DNA of 64,000 bases, taken from positions 124,001 through 188,000 of the forward strand of contig JBGURP010000033.1 in NCBI GenBank assembly GCA_045132055.1, read 5' to 3'. This stretch comes from F23-D06 sp045132055. GTDB lineage: Bacteria; Bacteroidota; Bacteroidia; Bacteroidales; WCHB1-69. This document shows, piece by piece, positions 24,593 through 35,300 of this stretch. Position 1 is the stretch's first letter. Each line of letters starts with the position of its first letter. The position numbers were made by a program, and so were the translations under genes. The notes below the pieces were generated by a model. The model saw nothing but the letters and a program-made list of their open reading frames with translations, had not been told where the DNA came from and did not search any database.

Positions 24593-26639
24593 TGGAAATC
24601 AGTACCGTAACGCACTCCACGATAAATGCTATTTTGCAATCTCGGCGGTCATAATACAGTCTTATATGATGTTCTCCTTTCGGGACATCGACTGAAATCA
24701 TGGCTGTGTTCAATTGCTGTATTTGCAATGGTATATCATTGTCCATCACGGCTTTCCATCCTGGGTAATACATTTGAGCAAGTGCCAGTGGACGCGTTTC
24801 TTCCGTTACGGTATGCAGTTTGGCCTCTCCCGGTTTGAATGAAGTGAATTCTACTTCCGCAACTGTTTCATAGTGAGCTTTCAAACTTGAGTCGGAAGAA
24901 TATGCGGTATCCACAGACAATCTCAAAGGGGTTTCCGAATACACAATTTCAGCAGGGAAGAAGACCGCTTTGGGCAGATATAGCAATTCATCCTTTTCAA
25001 AATAGGGCTGCAGCATCTCCTCATGATTCTTCAATTTGAAAGGATCCCGGCTTGCCCATTCGATTTTCTTGGCGAAACACCCTAAATTTTGATACATGGT
25101 GCCATAATCCAGCTCATGTTTCAGTCTTTCGGAAGAGGTAACCTCTTGGGGCAGTGGAAAATCGTGAGGCACGGCCTTCAGGATTTGGGCAAATTGGGCA
25201 TTGGTGAGATATATCTGAAAGCCGGTGGATGTCAGACACAGCCAAGTCATGACTACCAGATCCAGAACCAAGCCGATAGCCAATATGGATTGGGCATGTT
25301 TTGTGTTTCGCCATAGCAGAATTGCCACAACAAGTATCAACACAACATAAAACAACGCTTGTAATCCCCAATAAAAGCTGTTTTCATAATCTTTATAATG
25401 ATGAAAATCCACTTTGGTAAAATGGCTGATCATCACAATCAGGTACATCACGCCAAGGGACAGCAAGAATGCCATGAAAAACATTCTGTACCGGCTGAAA
25501 TTCAAACAGACGGATTCACAACCTTTTGTTGCCACAATCAAAATGGAGATCACTACAAAACATCTGAAGATGGTTTGGATTCGTAACATGTTGATAAATG
25601 GCATTTTGTAGGCCAATTTATAAAGAGGCAACTGGTTCCCAAACGACAAGAGCAAACACAGAATGCCTCCGCCTATGAAAAACCACACATTGGTGTTTTT
25701 CCGTTGAAACAATCCAATGATAAAAAAGAATACAGTGAAAAGACCCACAAATATCGACCTCATGGATATGTCCAACGCCATCCATTCGCGGCTGTAGCTG
25801 GCCATCCAAGGGAAAAACAGGGATAGCAATGCTTTGGGAACAAAAGCTGCTGCCGTAGCCTGTTTGAATGTCAGGCCATCACCTCTGGTAACATAGTGGG
25901 TTGTTTCCAGGTAAGAAATCAATGAGGGTAGAGAAAACAGTACCAATGCAATTCCGGAAATGAACAAAAACAGGCACAATTTTTTCAGTTTTTCGCCCTC
26001 TTTTTGTATGATCATTCGGATGAGATGTGTCAGAGCGAACACGATGAAAAAGTAAAACAGGATGAAGCAAAAACCTGAATAACCTCCAGTGAACATCAGC
26101 GACAGCGCCAAGGCAAAGCACAAGGCGTTTTTGAGCGAGGGCGTTTCAAAGATTCTGATCATGTAATTCAATGCCCAAGGGAGCCATGCCAGGGCTATGA
26201 TCCAGGAATAGTGCTGGGCGTTGCCGGTGAACGGTCCCGACAGCATGTAGCAGCAGGCAATCAGGAAGCAGGCAATCTGCTGTTTGGAGAAGCATTGGGC
26301 CAATTTATAAAATCCCCAGCCGGCCATAAAAACATGGAAAATGAATTCCACACCCCAGAAATAGGGATTGTATTGCCCCATCAATGTCATCAACCAGAAG
26401 GGAAGATAAAAAATGAAGGATTGTGGATCGGCATGAGCCGGAATGCCCATCGAGCGATAGGGGCACCAAAAAGGCCACACGCCATTTTCCAGGGAGTTCA
26501 TCATGAACCAGCGGGCAGGGAAGAATTCGCTGGCAAAATCATAGATGGGGGCATAAATCAGCGTGCCAAAACAAGCAACGGTGCTAATAATCAGCAGAAA
26601 GAAAATGTACTTGTTTTGATCGAAAAAACTCTTTACCAT
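24519..26639 (-). CDS. YfhO-like polytopic membrane protein
   Basis: This 706-residue protein has about twelve transmembrane helices in the first two-thirds, a soluble periplasmic part (about 480-640) and a final helix (IAFIVECVTVLISIILIVL) with a basic tail (RARKPRRRPY). The N-terminal loop ASEFFPARWFMMNSLENG and the soluble segment YYPGWKAVMDNDIPLQ match YfhO-family proteins, which resemble GT-C glycosyltransferases and in Firmicutes glycosylate lipoteichoic acid. In Bacteroidales the family probably decorates cell-surface lipids or glycans. The C-terminus overlaps the flippase gene on the other strand by 74 bases. Confidence 0.82.
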   Translation of the reverse strand: MVKSFFDQNKYIFFLLIISTVACFGTLIYAPIYDFASEFFPARWFMMNSLENGVWPFWCPYRSMGIPAHADPQSFIFYLPFWLMTLMGQYNPYFWGVEFIFHVFMAGWGFYKLAQCFSKQQIACFLIACCYMLSGPFTGNAQHYSWIIALAWLPWALNYMIRIFETPSLKNALCFALALSLMFTGGYSGFCFILFYFFIVFALTHLIRMIIQKEGEKLKKLCLFLFISGIALVLFSLPSLISYLETTHYVTRGDGLTFKQATAAAFVPKALLSLFFPWMASYSREWMALDISMRSIFVGLFTVFFFIIGLFQRKNTNVWFFIGGGILCLLLSFGNQLPLYKLAYKMPFINMLRIQTIFRCFVVISILIVATKGCESVCLNFSRYRMFFMAFLLSLGVMYLIVMISHFTKVDFHHYKDYENSFYWGLQALFYVVLILVVAILLWRNTKHAQSILAIGLVLDLVVMTWLCLTSTGFQIYLTNAQFAQILKAVPHDFPLPQEVTSSERLKHELDYGTMYQNLGCFAKKIEWASRDPFKLKNHEEMLQPYFEKDELLYLPKAVFFPAEIVYSETPLRLSVDTAYSSDSSLKAHYETVAEVEFTSFKPGEAKLHTVTEETRPLALAQMYYPGWKAVMDNDIPLQIQQLNTAMISVDVPKGEHHIRLYYDRRDCKIAFIVECVTVLISIILIVLCADNRSATRARKPRRRPY

Positions 26640-26655
26640 GAGAGATCATTGTTTG

Positions 26656-27291
26656 TTATTGGCTGTTTCCTAAATACACCACCACCACACCTTTGCCGTG
26701 CAACTCGATGGAAAAGGAGTCTCCCAATGCTTCGTTCAGACTGCCTTCCCAGAGATGCTGGAAGCAACGTTCGTGCACAGGATACTTGAGATTGTGGAAG
26801 GTCAATGGAAGATGCTCGTCTTTGCAGAACACCGAGACCGGTTGTCCTTTGAACGAGGGCAGGGTAGAGGTCTGCCGTATCGCGATAAATGTGCCGTAGT
26901 CAGTTACCATCTTCATATCCAGATGCTCGCTGTAGGTGGCCATGATGCTGAGGTTGGCGATGAAATGGTCCTCGCGCAGGCCGCCGCATCCGAGCAATGT
27001 AACAAGGTTCAGTTCGTTGGCAATGCAGTATTTGAGGGCTTTTTGCAAGTCGTTGTATTCTTCACTCTTGTCGGGATGAAGGCAATCTTTCCACCGTAGG
27101 AGACTCGACTTTTGCGCAGAGTCCAAATCGCCCACAATGGCGGTAGGCTCGTAGCCGGCAGCCACCAGCTTGTCCAATGCCCCGTCGCAGCAGATAATCT
27201 GCTCCGCCTGCCGCAGACATTCCAAAGCAGTGTTACTGCAAGGAAATTGCCCATTGGCCAAAATCACTGTCCTGAACACCACTTCACTCAT
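26656..27291 (-). CDS. Thiamine pyrophosphokinase
   Basis: This 211-residue protein carries the family motifs: ICCDGAL (about 33-39), IVGDLDSA (about 52-59) and LLGCGGLREDHFIANL (about 98-113). The C-terminal beta domain ends LHGKGVVVVYLG. It transfers pyrophosphate from ATP to thiamine to give thiamine diphosphate. It starts 55 bases after the glycogen synthase-phosphorylase stop, across a purine-rich repeat tract, and could be expressed as the second gene of that transcript. Confidence 0.88.
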   Translation of the reverse strand: MSEVVFRTVILANGQFPCSNTALECLRQAEQIICCDGALDKLVAAGYEPTAIVGDLDSAQKSSLLRWKDCLHPDKSEEYNDLQKALKYCIANELNLVTLLGCGGLREDHFIANLSIMATYSEHLDMKMVTDYGTFIAIRQTSTLPSFKGQPVSVFCKDEHLPLTFHNLKYPVHERCFQHLWEGSLNEALGDSFSIELHGKGVVVVYLGNSQ

Positions 27292-27301
27292 CTCTATTCC
27301 G

Positions 27302-27345
27302 TAATCTCTTAACCCTAAACTCTAACCTCTAATCTCTAATCTCTC
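27302..27345 (-). repeat. ATTAGAG tract after a stop codon
   Basis: In the sense of the glucan enzyme gene, the bases after its stop read as repeated units AGAGATTAGAG, then GGTTAGAG and TTTAGGG. This is one of the stop-proximal purine-rich tracts described in findings. Confidence 0.6.
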
Positions 27346-30300
27346 CTACATCCATTTCACCAGATTGAAGTCCAAATCATGCGGCAGCATGGGGTTCTGC
27401 GGAATGATGCGGATGGCGCAGTTCCAGAGTCCCACGTCTTTGGCGTCCATGTCGAATTGATAGGTCAGCGTGTCGCCTTCCTCCTTGACAGCGACGAGCG
27501 GGTATTTGGCATGCAGTATGGTTCGGTGTTGTTCGTTCTGCTCCGTGAACAGCATCTCCACTTTCAGGTCGTCGGCGCAGAGCGAGCCTTTCTTGATGGT
27601 CAGCGTCAGGGCCAGCTTCTCGCCCACATAGAAGGTGTTGTTGATCCGGTTCTGGTAATTGAGCTCCACGCATTTGAGGTTGCTCCAGTTGGCCAGCATT
27701 TTCTCTTTCCAGCGTAGAAGCGTGCGCACGGGCTTCAGGTTGTCGGCCACCAGTTGCGTGTGGCGGGTCTCCAGTTTATGATAGAACTTGTCGTAATAGT
27801 CGTCCAACTGCCGTTTCATGGTGAAATGCGGGGATATTTTGGAGAAGCATTTCTTCATCATGGTTACCCACGTGGTCGGGATGCCTTGGTTGTCGCGGAC
27901 ATAGAACGCCGGAGCGATTTCCTCATCGATGGTAGAGTAGAGCGTGGCGGCGTCCAGCTCGTCTTGCAGGCGGTTGTCCTGATATGTGATCTGCTCTTTG
28001 ATGGCCCAGCCGGCGCCAGGCACGTAGCCCTCGGCCCACCAGCCATCCAAAACGCTGAAGTTAAGCACGCCGTTCATCACGGCTTTCTCGCCGGAGGTTC
28101 CGGATGCCTCCAACGGACGCGTCGGCGTGTTGAGCCACACGTCGCAGCCAGAGACCAGCTTCTTGGCCAGGATCATGTCGTAGTTCTCCACGAAGATGAT
28201 TTTGCCCACGAACTCTGGTTTGCGCGCCAGCTCGATGATGCGGGTGATGAGGTCTTGTCCGGCCTTGTCGTGCGGGTGTGCCTTGCCGGCGAACACGAAC
28301 TGCACGGGACGCTCGGGGTTGCTGAGCAGTGCCTTGAGCCGTTCTTCGTTGGTAAACAGCAAATGAGCGCGTTTGTAAGTGGCGAAGCGGCGTGCGAATC
28401 CGATGGTGAGCACGTCGTCGCGGATAGCTTTCAATGTTTGCGCGATGAGCGCGGGCGACTCGTTGCGGCGGCGCATCTGCTCGTTCAGCATGGGCTTGAT
28501 GGCATCGAACATCTCCTTGCGGAGCTCCTGCTTGAGCTGCCATATCCTGCTATCAAACACACTGTTGATCTTGTTCCAGTGTTTAGGGTTGGAGCGGTCG
28601 GCGGCGAACTCTTTGCCGAAAACTTCGGAGTGGAGCTGTTGCCACTTCTTGTGCGCCCAGGTGGGGTAGTGCACGCCATTGGTCACATAGCCGATGTGCG
28701 ACTCTTCGGCGAAACGGCCTTCGTAGAGGTCGGCGAACATCTCGCGCGACACGCGCCCGTGAATGCGGCTCACACCGTTGATCTCCTGCGAGAAGCGGCA
28801 AGCCAGAATGCTCATGGAGAACTTGTCGTTGGTATAGTTGTCGCGCTTGCGGCCCAATCCCATGAAGGTTTCCCAGGAAATGTCGAAGCGCTCAGGATAC
28901 TGTGCGAAATAGGTGCGCATGAGGTCCTCGTGGAAGGCATCGTGGCCCGCAGGTACGGGTGTGTGGGTGGTGTAAAGCGACGAAGCACGCACCAACTCGG
29001 TGGCCATCGACAGGTTCACGTGTTCTTCCTGCATAATTTGGTACAGACGCTCCAAACTCAGGAAAGCGGCGTGGCCTTCGTTGAGGTGGAACAGGGTGGG
29101 CTTTTCGCCCAAGATGTTCAGCATGCGCATACCGCCGATGCCGAGCAGGATCTCTTGCTTCAAGCGGTTTTCCACATCGCCGCCGTAGAGGGTGGCGGTG
29201 ACACCGCGGTCCTCGTTCCAGTTCTCGTCAAAGTCGGTGTCCATCAGATACAAGGGGATCCGGCCCACGTCCACACGCCAGATGCGGGCATACAGGGTAC
29301 GTCCGGGCAGGGCGAGACTCACCTTCTTCCAGTCGCCGTTTTCATCCTTCAGTGGCGTGATGGGCAGTTTGGAGAAACTTTGCGGCGGATAGAGGTTTAC
29401 CTGCGCGCCGTGTGCGGAAATCTGCTGGGTGAAGTAACCGTAACGGTACAACAAACCGATGCCGATCATGTTGACGTTGCTGTCGGAGGCTTCTTTCAAG
29501 TAGTCGCCGGCCAGCATGCCCAGACCGCCGGAGAAAATCTTCAGCTCGTTGCTGATGCCGAACTCCATGCTGAAGTAGGCGATTTTCTTCTCGGGACGTG
29601 TACAGGGTGTTTCCATGTAGGCACGGAAGTCGCTATAAACCTTGTCCAACTTCTTCAAATAGGCTTCATTGTTGGCGAAATTCTCGATTCTTTCCAACGG
29701 GAGAATCTGGATGAGGTGCACCGGATTCTCTGCACAATCGCGCCACAAGGTGGCTCCGGCGATTTCCTCGAACAACTCGCGGGCTTCATAGTTCCAGCTC
29801 CACCAGAGGTTCTCGGACAGTTTCTCTAACTTTTCCAAAGATTCCGGAAGATGAGACTTAATGGCGATGCGGTGCCATTCGGGTCCTTCGGCGCTGATGT
29901 GCTCCACGATTTGTCCGATGTTGGCAGTTTTGGTTTGATATTGTTCAAAGCGCAGCTCGCTCTTGCTCAGCGCGATGGTGTACGCTTTCTTGTAATTCTC
30001 GTAAAGATTGGTCCACAAGGCCTTCTGGGCAATCTGCATGGCCGTCTGGTTGAGATTGTCCTTGGTCTGCTTGTTGCACTGGCTGTAGAAGGTGATGGCC
30101 TTGGCGATGTTATCGACCACTTCGGCATCGTTGTCGTCGGTACGTTCGATGACGGTTACACTCTGTTGCTCGCCGAACTGGTCGCGGACCCACAGGCCAA
30201 AGCCGGCCAATGTGGTGGTGACGGTCGGCACGCCGAATGCGATGCTTTCCAGCGGCGTGTAGCCCCATGGCTCGTAATAGGATGGGAACACGCTGAGGTC

Positions 30301-31563
30301 GAAGCCGATGAGTAGGTCGTAATAGCTGAGGTTGAAGATGCCGTCGTTGCCGTCGAGATAGACGGGCACATAGACCACCTTGACGTTATCTTCGGGTTTA
30401 TTGGAGAGCCCGTTTTCGGCCAGGGCTTTCATGATGGGGTCGTTATAGGGATCGTGCAGCACGTGCGTGGCGTAGTCGCTGGTTATGGGCGTGTTGCCGA
30501 CGGGTTGCTGCATGCGGTCGAGCAGCTCCACACGCTTGCCGCTGTTGCCGGCAGGCACCGTGAGGAAGGCCACAATCTTGCGATCGGGTTGCTGCTGCGA
30601 CAGCTTAGCCAAACTCTTGATGAATACGTCAATGCCTTTGTTTTTGAACTCGAAGCGTCCGCTGTTGATGACCAGCATGGCGTCTTCCGGGAGTTCTTGC
30701 TGCATTAGAGATGAGGCTACGTGAAGCAGCGTCTTGCGGGCTGCGGCGCGCTTGGCGTCGAATTCCTCGCCTTTGGGCACGAAGTCGTCCTCAAACCCAT
30801 TGATGGTAATGACATCCGCCGGCTTGCAGAAAAATGCATCGCACTCCTTGTTGGTGATCTCGCTCACGGTCGTGTACGCGTCTGCGTGCTGTGCAGAAAG
30901 AGATTCCAGGGAGTATTTGGATTGCACGCCGAAACGGTTGGCGGTCTCTTGCGGCTGATATTGGCGGATGTTGCCATACAGGGGCAGACCGTTGCCAGCG
31001 ATGCAGCGTCCCAGCACGGTGGCGTGCGTAGTGAATACGGTGGCAATCTGCGGCGTATTGGTCTTCAGGTACAGAATGCCCGTGCCTGTCATCCACTCGT
31101 GGAAATGGGCGATGATTTGGTCCATGGAGTTGCAGTGGAAGTTGTAGAAACTCTCAATCACGCGGCCGGCGGCGTAGCCGAACAGTGCAGGCTCGATGTA
31201 GTCCCACTGTCCGGAGATGGAATCCAGCTTGTAGTTGAGCCAGAATTTGGTCAGAATCTCGTTCTTTTTTTCAAAAAACGGGGTGAAATCAACCAGGAAA
31301 ACCACGGGAGAACCGCAAATGCGCCAGCGTCCGATGCGGACTTTCAGCCCTTCGCGTTGTACCACTTCCCGCCAGTTTTTATATAAATTGACGTCTTCAA
31401 TGAAGTCATCACTATGTTCTTTGGATAAATCAGGACCTATGCAAATATAATTGTCGTGCAGGTTTTCCACCACTGTGGCTGCTTTGGTGGATAAAACAGT
31501 ATGGATGCCGCCCACTTTGTTACAAATTTCCCAGGCGGTTTCAAAAATGTAATCAGCAATCAT
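27346..31563 (-). CDS. GT3 glycogen synthase fused to alpha-glucan phosphorylase
   Basis: The 1405-residue product joins two enzymes. Residues 1 to about 545 form a eukaryote-type GT3 glycogen synthase (ETAWEICNKVGGIHTVLSTK at the N-terminus, later YDLLIGFDLSVFPSYYEPWG and TPLESIAFGVPTVTT). From about residue 560 to the end is a GT35 phosphorylase of the bacterial alpha-glucan type (KIAYFSMEFGISNELKIFSG, and GTSGEKAVMNGVLNFSVLDG with the pyridoxal-phosphate lysine). One makes and the other degrades alpha-1,4-glucan. ATG 31563 is chosen because a -7 box lies at 31595-31588; upstream codons would fall in the promoter. The branching enzyme is encoded separately at 50009. Confidence 0.9.
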   Translation of the reverse strand: MIADYIFETAWEICNKVGGIHTVLSTKAATVVENLHDNYICIGPDLSKEHSDDFIEDVNLYKNWREVVQREGLKVRIGRWRICGSPVVFLVDFTPFFEKKNEILTKFWLNYKLDSISGQWDYIEPALFGYAAGRVIESFYNFHCNSMDQIIAHFHEWMTGTGILYLKTNTPQIATVFTTHATVLGRCIAGNGLPLYGNIRQYQPQETANRFGVQSKYSLESLSAQHADAYTTVSEITNKECDAFFCKPADVITINGFEDDFVPKGEEFDAKRAAARKTLLHVASSLMQQELPEDAMLVINSGRFEFKNKGIDVFIKSLAKLSQQQPDRKIVAFLTVPAGNSGKRVELLDRMQQPVGNTPITSDYATHVLHDPYNDPIMKALAENGLSNKPEDNVKVVYVPVYLDGNDGIFNLSYYDLLIGFDLSVFPSYYEPWGYTPLESIAFGVPTVTTTLAGFGLWVRDQFGEQQSVTVIERTDDNDAEVVDNIAKAITFYSQCNKQTKDNLNQTAMQIAQKALWTNLYENYKKAYTIALSKSELRFEQYQTKTANIGQIVEHISAEGPEWHRIAIKSHLPESLEKLEKLSENLWWSWNYEARELFEEIAGATLWRDCAENPVHLIQILPLERIENFANNEAYLKKLDKVYSDFRAYMETPCTRPEKKIAYFSMEFGISNELKIFSGGLGMLAGDYLKEASDSNVNMIGIGLLYRYGYFTQQISAHGAQVNLYPPQSFSKLPITPLKDENGDWKKVSLALPGRTLYARIWRVDVGRIPLYLMDTDFDENWNEDRGVTATLYGGDVENRLKQEILLGIGGMRMLNILGEKPTLFHLNEGHAAFLSLERLYQIMQEEHVNLSMATELVRASSLYTTHTPVPAGHDAFHEDLMRTYFAQYPERFDISWETFMGLGRKRDNYTNDKFSMSILACRFSQEINGVSRIHGRVSREMFADLYEGRFAEESHIGYVTNGVHYPTWAHKKWQQLHSEVFGKEFAADRSNPKHWNKINSVFDSRIWQLKQELRKEMFDAIKPMLNEQMRRRNESPALIAQTLKAIRDDVLTIGFARRFATYKRAHLLFTNEERLKALLSNPERPVQFVFAGKAHPHDKAGQDLITRIIELARKPEFVGKIIFVENYDMILAKKLVSGCDVWLNTPTRPLEASGTSGEKAVMNGVLNFSVLDGWWAEGYVPGAGWAIKEQITYQDNRLQDELDAATLYSTIDEEIAPAFYVRDNQGIPTTWVTMMKKCFSKISPHFTMKRQLDDYYDKFYHKLETRHTQLVADNLKPVRTLLRWKEKMLANWSNLKCVELNYQNRINNTFYVGEKLALTLTIKKGSLCADDLKVEMLFTEQNEQHRTILHAKYPLVAVKEEGDTLTYQFDMDAKDVGLWNCAIRIIPQNPMLPHDLDFNLVKWM

Positions 31564-31587
31564 ATAAGGGGTTGTTTTTTTAGGCTG

Positions 31588-31626
31588 CAAAGATAACAAA
31601 AAGCAATGAATTTTTTTTTATTTTTG
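31588..31626. promoter_or_regulatory. Divergent promoters for glucan enzyme and CoA-transferase subunit
   Basis: The -7 boxes are TATCTTTG on the minus strand (31595-31588) and TATTTTTG on the plus strand (31619-31626), both matching TAnnTTTG. The divergent genes therefore share a short control region. Confidence 0.6.
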
Positions 31627-31668
31627 CAAACTAATTTTTCAAGTATCAAATTATAAAACTTTCGAGAT

Positions 31669-32328
31669 ATGAATAAAGTAATCACTGTTGAAGAAGCCGT
31701 TTCACACATCAAGGACGGAATGACCATCATGTTCGGTGGTTTTTTAGGTTGCGGCACTGCCGTGAAAATCGTGGAAGCCATTGCCAAGAAAGGTGTTAAA
31801 GATCTTACGCTGATTGGCAACGACACTGCTTATCCCAACAAGGCTATCGGTATGCTGATTTCCAACCATCAGGTGAAGAAACTCATCGCTTCCCATATCG
31901 GCACGAACGCCGACACCGTGCAACAATTCAACGACAAGGAACTTGAAATCGAATTCGTTCCGCAAGGCACATTGGCAGAGCGTATCCGTTGCGGTGGCGC
32001 TGGCCTCGGCGGCGTTCTCACCAAAACTGGTCTGGGTACTGTGGTGGAAGAAGGCAAACGCAAAATTGAAGTCAACGGCGAAGAATACCTTTTGGAATTG
32101 CCCTTGCATGCCGATGTGGCCCTGATTGGCGCCAGCATTTGCGACGAGATGGGTAACAGCATCTACAAAGGCACCACCCAGAACTTCAACCCCATGATGG
32201 CCACGGCTGCTGATCTGGTGATTGTGGAGACTAAGGAATTGGTGCCCACAGGCTCCATCCCCATGGAGAATGTACACACCCCGGGTGCGTATGTGGATTA
32301 CATCGTGAAAAAATTTCCACAAACATAG
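31669..32328 (+). CDS. 3-oxoacid/butyrate-acetoacetate CoA-transferase subunit A (no subunit B nearby)
   Basis: The 219-residue product is a full-length alpha subunit of a type I CoA-transferase: VSHIKDGMTIMFGGFLGCGT (the CoA-binding glycine-rich region), VPQGTLAERIRCGGAGLGG and NFNPMMATAADLVIVE. Type I enzymes place the catalytic glutamate on subunit B, usually encoded immediately downstream. Here a terminator follows 4 bases after the stop, and the next gene is an unrelated protease on the other strand. A partner must be elsewhere, or the protein has another role. It has its own promoter at 31619-31626. Confidence 0.88.
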   Translation: MNKVITVEEAVSHIKDGMTIMFGGFLGCGTAVKIVEAIAKKGVKDLTLIGNDTAYPNKAIGMLISNHQVKKLIASHIGTNADTVQQFNDKELEIEFVPQGTLAERIRCGGAGLGGVLTKTGLGTVVEEGKRKIEVNGEEYLLELPLHADVALIGASICDEMGNSIYKGTTQNFNPMMATAADLVIVETKELVPTGSIPMENVHTPGAYVDYIVKKFPQT

Positions 32329-32331
32329 ATG

Positions 32332-32364
32332 AAAAAAAAGGAGGCTCGAAAGCCTCCTTTTTTT
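32332..32364. terminator. Bidirectional terminator
   Basis: A run of eight A, the stem AGGAGGCT-CGAA-AGCCTCCT (32339-32358) and a run of T form a strong rho-independent terminator usable by both convergent genes. Confidence 0.88.
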
Positions 32365-32381
32365 ATTACTCCTTTACTCTT

Positions 32382-35300
32382 TTACTCCTTGCTCTTGATG
32401 ATCTTCAGCGTACCCGCAGTCTGCTTCTCACGCATGGCTTTGAGGAAATAGACGCCGGAGGCCAGCCCATGAAGGTCGATTTCGGTTTGTGTGCCTTCCA
32501 CAGGATAAATGCCGACTCTTCGTCCGTATGCGTCAAAAAGTTGCAATTGCGTGAATTCCTCGCTGCCAATGACTGTCACATGGCCAGTGGTCGGGTTGGG
32601 GAACGCCCGTAAAAACTCGGCTGTATGATTCTCAATGCCCACGTTTATGGTGAGGTGCAGGGTTACGGTGCTATCGCAGCCATCGACAGTGGATAGGGTA
32701 TAGGGGACAGTCAACAGTGAAGGTGTGCCAACTTCAAATGTAGTGTCAATCTGGCCGCTGACAAAGTGATAGGGCAGGTCGTTGGTGGTGATTGTGACGG
32801 CGGTGTCTATAGCGTAGGTTGGGTTGACGGTCAAGTTCAAGGTTACGATGCTGTCGCAACCGTTGGCAGAGGACAGGGTATAGGGGACAGTTAACAGTGA
32901 AGGAGTGCCGACATCAAATGTGGTATCAATCTGTCCGTTGATGTAATGGTAAGGAAACTCGTTTTCACAAATGGATACTAGCAGATCTGTGTGTTCCGCG
33001 GAGTAAATGGTGAGCACCAGGGTTACAACGGAGTCGGCACCATGCACGTCAGTGAAATTGTCGATATAAGTGCCGGAGTTGGTGATGATGGTGTCACCCG
33101 CCAGCGGTCGATGCCAGAGAAACTCCTCGCAGGCAGAGGTGTCAATCTGTGTGTTGGTGGCGTGATAGATGGTGAGGTGCAGCGTGTCGGTCTGCGTGCA
33201 GCCGTTGTTATCGGGATGCGTGTGTGTGTAGGTGCCCGATGAGGTGATGGTGGTATCGGCCGCACCTGCGCGGTGCCAGACGAATGCCTCCACTGCCTCG
33301 GCCTCGGCCACAGTGTTCACGGCATGGTTGATGATCAGGTGTAGGGTGTCGGTGCTGGGACAACCGACATTGTTAAGGTATTCGAAAACGTATGTGCCGT
33401 TCTCAAAGTAGGTGCTGTCGTGCCAGGTGTAGCTATCGCACGCGGTGGCTTCAACATGCTCAGTCACCGCATAGTTGACGGTGAGGTGCAGCGTAATGGT
33501 GCTGTCGCAGCCGTTGCCAGCAGTGAGTATCTTGGAATAGACGCCACTCACTGTGTAGGTGCTGTCGTTCCAAGTGTAGCTGTCGCAAGCGGTGGCTTCG
33601 ACAAGCTCAGTCACAGCATGATTGATGATGAGGTGCAATGTAATGGTGCTGTCGCAGCCGTTGGCAGCAAGGAATGTATTGGAATAGATGCCACTCTCTG
33701 TGTAGGTGCTGTCGTTCCAAGTGTAGCTGTCGCAAGCGGTGGCTTCGACAAGTTCTGTCACCGAGTGGTTGATGGTAAGATTCAACGTTACGGTACTGTC
33801 GCAGCCGTTGGCAGCAGTGAATATCTTAGAATAAACGCCGCTCTCAGCGTATGTGCTGTCGTTCCAGGTGTAACTGTCGCACGCGGTGGCTTCAACAAGC
33901 TCGGTCACCGATTGTTTGACGGTTAGGTGCAACGTCACGATGCTGTCGCAACCGTTGACAGAGGACAGGGGATAGGGGACAGTTAACAGTGAAGGAGTGC
34001 CAATATCAAATGTAGTGTCAATTTGTCCGTTGACATAGTGGTATGGCAATTCGTTTTCGCAAATGGATACGTGCAGATCCGTGTATTTCGTGGAATAAAT
34101 CTTCACAGTCAATGTGTCTGCACTGGGACAATTCACGCCATTGTTATAATGGTCAATTAGAACGCTTGTTGAATCCGTTGTGTAAGTCGTGCCCGAAGGC
34201 GCATCCCATGTGTACTGATTACATGAAGAAATTGCGCTTGTGTTGTGGGTACCGTAGTTGATTGTAAGTTTAAGGGTGTCCACCTGCGTGCAACCTTGTG
34301 CATCTGGATGACTATATGTGTATATGCCTGAGGTGGTATAAGTTGAATCATGCCATTCGTAAGATTCACAGGCTATATGCTGGATGGTTACTGGTTGAGG
34401 TACATTAACGATCAAACTCTTAGTGGCCGTATTTACACAACCGTTGGTGTCGGTACCTTCTACAATGTATGTACCAGCCTCACTTACCTGTATTGGATTG
34501 GATGTGCTGTTGTTGGACCACAGGTAGCTGTTGGCTCCGGAGGCAGTCCACGTGGCAGGTACACCTTTACAAGTGGAATTTTCGCCTGAGATGATGATGT
34601 TGGGCAGCGGATTCACCGTAAAAGATTTCATCTTGCTGTCCGTAACGGTACAAGTGGTGCCATTTACCGTTTGGCTTGCTGTTGCCACCACTTCGTATGT
34701 ACCTGCATGCACGGTTTCGGCATTGTGAATTGTATTGTTTTGTTGTGTGGAAGAATAGCCAGTGTTGGAAGTCCAAAGATATGTCACAGAACCCGTGGGC
34801 TCGCAGCTGAGCGCAACATTCAACAGAATGTCACCGCCGACACAAACAGCTGTGTCAGAGATGTTAGCCAATGTCACACTCGGCGTGTTCACTTGCACGG
34901 TCACAGGAACCGTCTTCGAGCAATTTGTGGATGTCTGTGTCACCGTCAGGTAGTAGCTGCCGGCAATCTCACTGCTTGCGTTAGGAATCACAGGATTTTG
35001 CTCATCTGAGGCGTAGTCGTTTGGCCCCGTCCATGAATAGGAAACTCCGGAGGTGCTTGAGCTTCCGAACAAGGTGATGTTTTGGCCGGCGCAGGGGGTG
35101 TTAGTCGTGGCTTGCGCATTCACAATGTTTCCGATGGCATCCACAGAAACGGTTGTCAGGTTTATACAGCCGTCACTGTTTTTCACTGTCACATTATACG
35201 ATCCATCCGCCAAGTTTTGGAAAGTAGTGCTATCCTGAAAATGTTCGCTATCAATGGAGTACGTAAGGTCAGTGCCAATCGGATTTGTTACTGTAATACT

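Noticed and set aside
27754..29829. A 691-codon open frame antisense to the phosphorylase half of the glucan enzyme
   Set aside because: It is fully embedded opposite conserved phosphorylase sequence, lacks its own promoter box and shows a biased composition (Val, Glu, His) typical of antisense frames.
33297..33884. Tandem 147-bp repeats as a CRISPR array
   Set aside because: The repeats are in frame with the C10 protease, have no unique spacers, and no cas genes are nearby.
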